From CAVTPU01 sp963736695 (GTDB lineage Bacteria > Actinomycetota > Actinomycetes > Mycobacteriales > Micromonosporaceae): DNA of 64,000 nucleotides. Positions within the stretch are counted from its first letter, which is position 1. Each line of letters starts with the position of its first letter. The position numbers and the translations under genes are program-made. The notes under the pieces are model-generated. The model was not told the DNA's origin and ran no database searches. It saw only the letters and a list, made by a program, of their open reading frames with translations. Below are positions 60,292-64,000 of the stretch, in pieces. The stretch lies in assembly GCA_963736695.1 (NCBI GenBank), contig CAVTPU010000004.1:744001-808000 (forward strand), written 5' to 3'.

Positions 60292-60638
60292 CCACACAGG
60301 TCAGAGGGCATATCCCATCGACGGATATGCCCTCTGACGTTATCTGAGCGACTAACTGAGTGACTACCCCTGTTCGGCGGGCCGGTTGTCATCGGCGAAG
60401 ATGCGGTCCATGACGACCGACCCGCCGAGCAACACCAGGCGCAACTGGTGCCGGTAGACCTTCTCCGTCACCGAAGTGCCAGCATGCCCACACAGGTCCG
60501 CGATGTCCTCCAACGGCACGCCACTATCGGAGAGCACCGACACGAAACTGTGCCGCAACTCGCGCGGCGTCCACGCCGTTCGATCCAGCCCGGCATCTTC
60601 GATGACCTTCCGGAACGCGCGACGCACATTGCCCGCGA
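60292..60638. repeat. Island-end direct repeat, copy 2
   Basis: Matches 39242-39588 over about 347 bp, including the 14-bp hairpin arms (60300-60313 and 60325-60338) and the last codons of the integrase gene. Similarity stops at about 60638. Confidence 0.92.
60364..60627 (-). pseudogene. Second integrase, 3' remnant
   Basis: Encodes the last 87 residues of a tyrosine integrase: RRAFRKVIEDAGLDRTAWTP, HSFVSVLSDSGVPLEDIADL, CGHAGTSVTEKVYRHQLRLV. It differs from the complete copy at several residues, so it comes from a related element and not from a very recent duplication. Everything upstream of the repeat boundary is unrelated. Confidence 0.9.
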
Positions 60639-61218
60639 ACCCGCCCGTGGAGTCTTGGCGCCGTTCAGTCAGCCTGGCGATCGATCGGCAGCGCGACAGC
60701 CGCCGAGTCGCCGGCTCGATGCGCGGAGTGCGCTGGCGCCGGCCCGTCGACCGACGCGGTCTTCGTGAACAGTCGACCCCGCCCCACCAACCCAGCGCGG
60801 ACCAACACGTCGCACGTCACCAGGTGAATCGGCTTCTGCGGAGTGACAGACCGCCGACCACCGAATGCTCATGCGCCCGGGGTGGCGACAAAGACACCAC
60901 GCTGGGAGCCCGTCGATAAACTCGCCATCCCTCGCCACGACCCCAGTTCAGCACCGCTTCGACGCTCCGTCCGGTCGAGCCACTGAGCCAGTGACAACGC
61001 CGCCCGCTCACCATCGTCGGCTATCTCCGCGAACCGGAGAATAACGCCTGCCCGAATTGTCCAGAGTCACTCTCTGCGCATATGGGGACGGCACCATTAC
61101 CCATAGACAGCCACATGTCGTGATGTTTGGATGAGCGCGTTTCGCACCGTTGACCTGCCGAAAGCGTCGTAGACCGCACGTCATCACGACCTCCTCGGCA
61201 ACCCCAGGAGTGTCCACT
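60639..61218. other. 580-bp region without a supported gene
   Basis: No convincing open frame. The end (61150-61218) should hold the promoter of the following large gene; CAGGAG lies 8 bp before its ATG. Confidence 0.5.
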
Positions 61219-64000
61219 ATGCGTTCTCTTGTCGACACGGCACGGATCGTCGCCAGCGCCACCCGATCGCGGCGCGGCCGTCAGGCGCTCACCGCCGGCC
61301 TGCTCGTGCTGACCCTCGGTCTCGCCACGTTTCTCGCGACGCTCACCACGCCGGCGACCGCGCAGACGGCGGCCGGCTCGCCGACCGCCCCTGGTCAGGT
61401 CAACCAGAACACCGGAACCTTCACGAGCTCCATCGCCATTGAGGCGCCCGCGTTCCACGGCGTCGAGCCGAGACTCGCGCTCGTCTACGACTCGTCCGCG
61501 GACAACGGTGCATACGGAATGGGTTGGCGGTTGTCCGGCGAGTCGGTCATCGAGCGTGTCGGCCCCGGCCGTGGTTCCGCCACGATGACCGCGTCGGACA
61601 CCTACCTGCTCGACGACGAACCGCTGGTCGCCTCGGCCGCGCTCGGCGGCACTCACGTGACAAAACGGCAAAGCTTTGTACGGATCACGTTCAACTCCGC
61701 CGCGAACACGTGGATCGTACGGGAGAAGGACGGGACGACGAAGACCTACGCCAAACGGCTGGACGTCGCCACCGACCAGACGGTGCGCTGGATGCTGTCG
61801 TCCGTCGCCGATCTGCATGGCAACAAGGTGACCTACGGCTATTGGTGTAACGGCACCGCTGAATGTTATCTGAACACCGTCTCCTACAACGGCACCGTCA
61901 TCACCCTCTATCGGGAGACTCGCACCGACCCCATCCTTACCGCGGTCGGCGGCAAAGTCGCCACCGGTGGCTTCACCAAGATGAGCTACCGCATCAAGAC
62001 CATCGATGTGAAGGTGTCCGGTTCCCGCGCCCGCGCCTACCGGCTCACATACACCATGAGCGCCACGACCGGCCGGTCACTGCTGTCGAGCGTTCGACGG
62101 TTCGGCACCAACGCCACCCTCGACGCGAGCGGTGCGATCACCGGGGGAAGCTCCCTCTCCCCGATCTCGCTGAGCTATCGGGCCGACACGAAAGTGTTTA
62201 CCACTAAACCCGAGTTTCCCGACTGGTGTTACGCGAGCAGCTTGTTCGGGACGGGCGACTTCAACGGCGACGGCATCGGCGATCTGTGGTGCTATGACTG
62301 GCACAACGGCTCGAACATGTCGTGGGTGGCGTTGGGCAACGGCTCTGGCGGATTCACCCCCGCGCCAGCCTTCCAAGACTGGTGCTACAACAAACTGGAC
62401 TTCGGCGCCGGCGACTTCAACAACGACGGCAAGGACGACCTGTGGTGCCACGGCACCAGCAGTGGCATGGTCGAATACGCGATCGGCAACGGGTCCGGTG
62501 GATTCACCGCCATGCCCGCCAACACCTTGCCATTCAACTTCTGCCCGGTCCGCGACGGCAGTCGGATGATCGGCGACTTCGGCACCGGCATCTTCGGTGC
62601 CGACAATCATGAAGGCTTCTGGTGCCATCTGCGGGGTTTCTGGACCAGCACCGTGCTGCCCCAGAAACTGACCTTGTATAGCCCCTGCGGGATGACGTCG
62701 CCTTTCGGTAGCGGTGACTTCGACGGCGACGGCAAGACTGAGTTCTGGTGCTTCGCACCGGGCGGCACGACCGGCCCGCACGTGGCACTATCGGAGAAGG
62801 CAACCAACGATGGAGCCATCTCCACCGTGCCGACCGGCGCGAAGTGGTGTGCGGCCGGAGCCGATGTCGGCACCGGCGACTTCAACGGCGACGGCCGCAT
62901 GGACATCTGGTGCCGCGTCAAGACCACAGGCAGCACACAGGTTTTCTTGTCGGATGGGACCTTCCGATTCCGTGTCGCGCACTCGCTCACCGGCTGGTGC
63001 GCCAGCACGACCGCCCAATTCGGCGTCGGAGACTTCAACGGCGACGGCAAAGACGATCTGTGGTGCCACGACCCGGCGACCGCGAAGACGTGGGTAGCCA
63101 CCTCGAACGCCGGCTCATCCGGCTTCACCGCCAGCACCATGACGATGACGTCATGGTGTGGCTCCACCGCCCGGGTCGGCGTCAGCGATTTCAACGGCGA
63201 CGGCAAGAGCGACTTCTGGTGCCACAGTTCGACCGGGGCGGGGCGCAGCACATGGCTCGCCACCTCCGGCACACTGGGCTCTGGCGACGTGCTCACCAAC
63301 GTGACTAACGAGATGGGCGGGCAGACCCAGATCACCTACAAGCCGATGACGTCCTGGCCGACCGGTGCCATCGAATCAGGCCTTCAGGCCGCGGTGGGAC
63401 CGCTCCTGACAGTGTCACGGGTGCGGGTCGGTGACGGGCGAGGACTGTGGACCGACACCAGCTACGCCTACCAAGCCGGGCGGTGGGACCCCGCCGAACG
63501 ACGTTTCCTCGGCTTCAAGACGGTGACCGCGACCGACTCCAGTGGCGCGAAGTCGGTCACCGCCTTCGCGGTCGCCGCCGGCTACCAGACCGGCCGAATG
63601 ATGAAAGTGCAACGTTTCTCAGCCGCGGGTGTGCTGCTCGAGCAGGCGACCGCGTCCTACACCAACACCGCCGCCGGTGGGGTCTTCACTTCCGTGCTGC
63701 ACTCGAAGACCCACGCGTGGTGCCAAGGGGTCGGCACGTGTCAGACCACCCGAACCGATTATCGGACCTACGACACCTACGGCAACGTCACCGACTCACT
63801 CTTCTATGGCGACACCGCGGTGGCGAGCGACGACACCACAGTGCTGACCACTTTCGACTACGTCACCGGCTCCTATCTGGTGAACCGTGCGCTGAGCGTG
63901 ACGACGCTGGCTGGGTTGGGCTCGACCGGCAGCCGACTCAAACGGCTGGAGTTCAGCTATTCCGCGGCTGGCGATCCGATCGTCGCAAAGACGTGGCTGG
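61219..64000 (+). CDS. Secreted SpvB/TcdB-like FG-GAP repeat protein, 3' end beyond window
   Basis: The frame is open from ATG 61219 (CAGGAG upstream) to the end of the window: 927 codons with no stop. A signal peptide with twin-Arg-like basic start and hydrophobic core (LTAGLLVLTLGLATFLATL) ends near residue 48. Residues about 55-330 match the SpvB N-terminal domain (GQVNQNTGTFTSSIAIEAPA, LALVYDSSADNGAYGMGWRL). About 340-690 are FG-GAP/VCBS calcium-binding repeats (GDFNGDGKDDLWC and variants). From about 690 the TcdB-middle-type region begins (NVTNEMGGQTQITYKPMTSW). Family members continue into Rhs/YD repeats and a variable C-terminal toxin; that part is not visible here. Confidence 0.9.
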   Translation, partial: MRSLVDTARIVASATRSRRGRQALTAGLLVLTLGLATFLATLTTPATAQTAAGSPTAPGQVNQNTGTFTSSIAIEAPAFHGVEPRLALVYDSSADNGAYGMGWRLSGESVIERVGPGRGSATMTASDTYLLDDEPLVASAALGGTHVTKRQSFVRITFNSAANTWIVREKDGTTKTYAKRLDVATDQTVRWMLSSVADLHGNKVTYGYWCNGTAECYLNTVSYNGTVITLYRETRTDPILTAVGGKVATGGFTKMSYRIKTIDVKVSGSRARAYRLTYTMSATTGRSLLSSVRRFGTNATLDASGAITGGSSLSPISLSYRADTKVFTTKPEFPDWCYASSLFGTGDFNGDGIGDLWCYDWHNGSNMSWVALGNGSGGFTPAPAFQDWCYNKLDFGAGDFNNDGKDDLWCHGTSSGMVEYAIGNGSGGFTAMPANTLPFNFCPVRDGSRMIGDFGTGIFGADNHEGFWCHLRGFWTSTVLPQKLTLYSPCGMTSPFGSGDFDGDGKTEFWCFAPGGTTGPHVALSEKATNDGAISTVPTGAKWCAAGADVGTGDFNGDGRMDIWCRVKTTGSTQVFLSDGTFRFRVAHSLTGWCASTTAQFGVGDFNGDGKDDLWCHDPATAKTWVATSNAGSSGFTASTMTMTSWCGSTARVGVSDFNGDGKSDFWCHSSTGAGRSTWLATSGTLGSGDVLTNVTNEMGGQTQITYKPMTSWPTGAIESGLQAAVGPLLTVSRVRVGDGRGLWTDTSYAYQAGRWDPAERRFLGFKTVTATDSSGAKSVTAFAVAAGYQTGRMMKVQRFSAAGVLLEQATASYTNTAAGGVFTSVLHSKTHAWCQGVGTCQTTRTDYRTYDTYGNVTDSLFYGDTAVASDDTTVLTTFDYVTGSYLVNRALSVTTLAGLGSTGSRLKRLEFSYSAAGDPIVAKTWL

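Overview
The window is high-GC DNA that reads as a filamentous or free-living actinomycete (Actinomycetota). The signs are GTG starts, many 4-bp stop/start overlaps, a tRNA gene without an encoded CCA, an ABC sugar importer with no dedicated ATPase, and family matches throughout. I cannot name the genus from sequence alone.

Positions 1-39,244 look like ordinary chromosome. The most striking block is a complete-looking Calvin-Benson-Bassham operon on the minus strand (9497 down to 1919): fructose-1,6-bisphosphatase, phosphoribulokinase, transketolase, class II aldolase, form I RuBisCO large and small subunits, and ribulose-phosphate epimerase. The LysR regulator cbbR is divergent from it. Nearly every junction overlaps by 4 bp or is spaced by under 20 bp, and all RuBisCO catalytic residues are present, so CO2 fixation is plausible. 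No cbbX/cbbQ/cbbO activase or carboxysome gene is adjacent. The block is followed by: an arsenic-type flavoprotein plus MFS exporter with a clear operator; a MacB-like ABC exporter divergent from a NarL-type two-component system; a frameshifted marR facing an SDR gene across a 36-bp palindrome; an SPFH-domain gene with an apparent frameshift; cytochrome bd oxidase (cydAB); a GH15 glucoamylase/trehalase; an operon of NDH-2, glucose-6-phosphate dehydrogenase, GMC oxidoreductase and MFS; a LacI-controlled sugar ABC importer with two near-perfect LacI-type operators; and a membrane protein/XRE/MDR operon with its own inverted-repeat operator. CO2 fixation, NDH-2, cytochrome bd and G6PDH together suggest a flexible, possibly mixotrophic redox metabolism (inference).

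Positions 39,173-60,638 are a genomic island at tRNA-Val(CAC). A tyrosine integrase gene begins right after the tRNA. About 347 bp comprising the tRNA-distal hairpin and the 3' end of the integrase gene recur at 60,292-60,638 beside a truncated second integrase, so elements have accreted here. The interior is heavily decayed. It holds an IS30 remnant interrupted by a group II intron tail, an IS3-family element with a nonsense codon and a frameshift, a second truncated IS3 element cutting into neighbouring genes, a GGDEF gene with an in-frame TGA, and frameshifted DUF2785, MDR and mobile-element-type genes. Among the wreckage are intact large repeat proteins: a TPR array of about 17 near-identical 42-residue repeats, and a 933-residue protein joining MORN-like repeats, a TIGR02996-like segment and leucine-rich repeats. 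A TetR regulator sits beside an array of evenly spaced GTAC motifs.

From 61,219 to the end of the window runs the first 927 codons of a very large secreted SpvB/TcdB-like protein with FG-GAP/VCBS repeats, each carrying paired Trp-Cys motifs. It continues beyond the window, where a C-terminal toxin would be expected.
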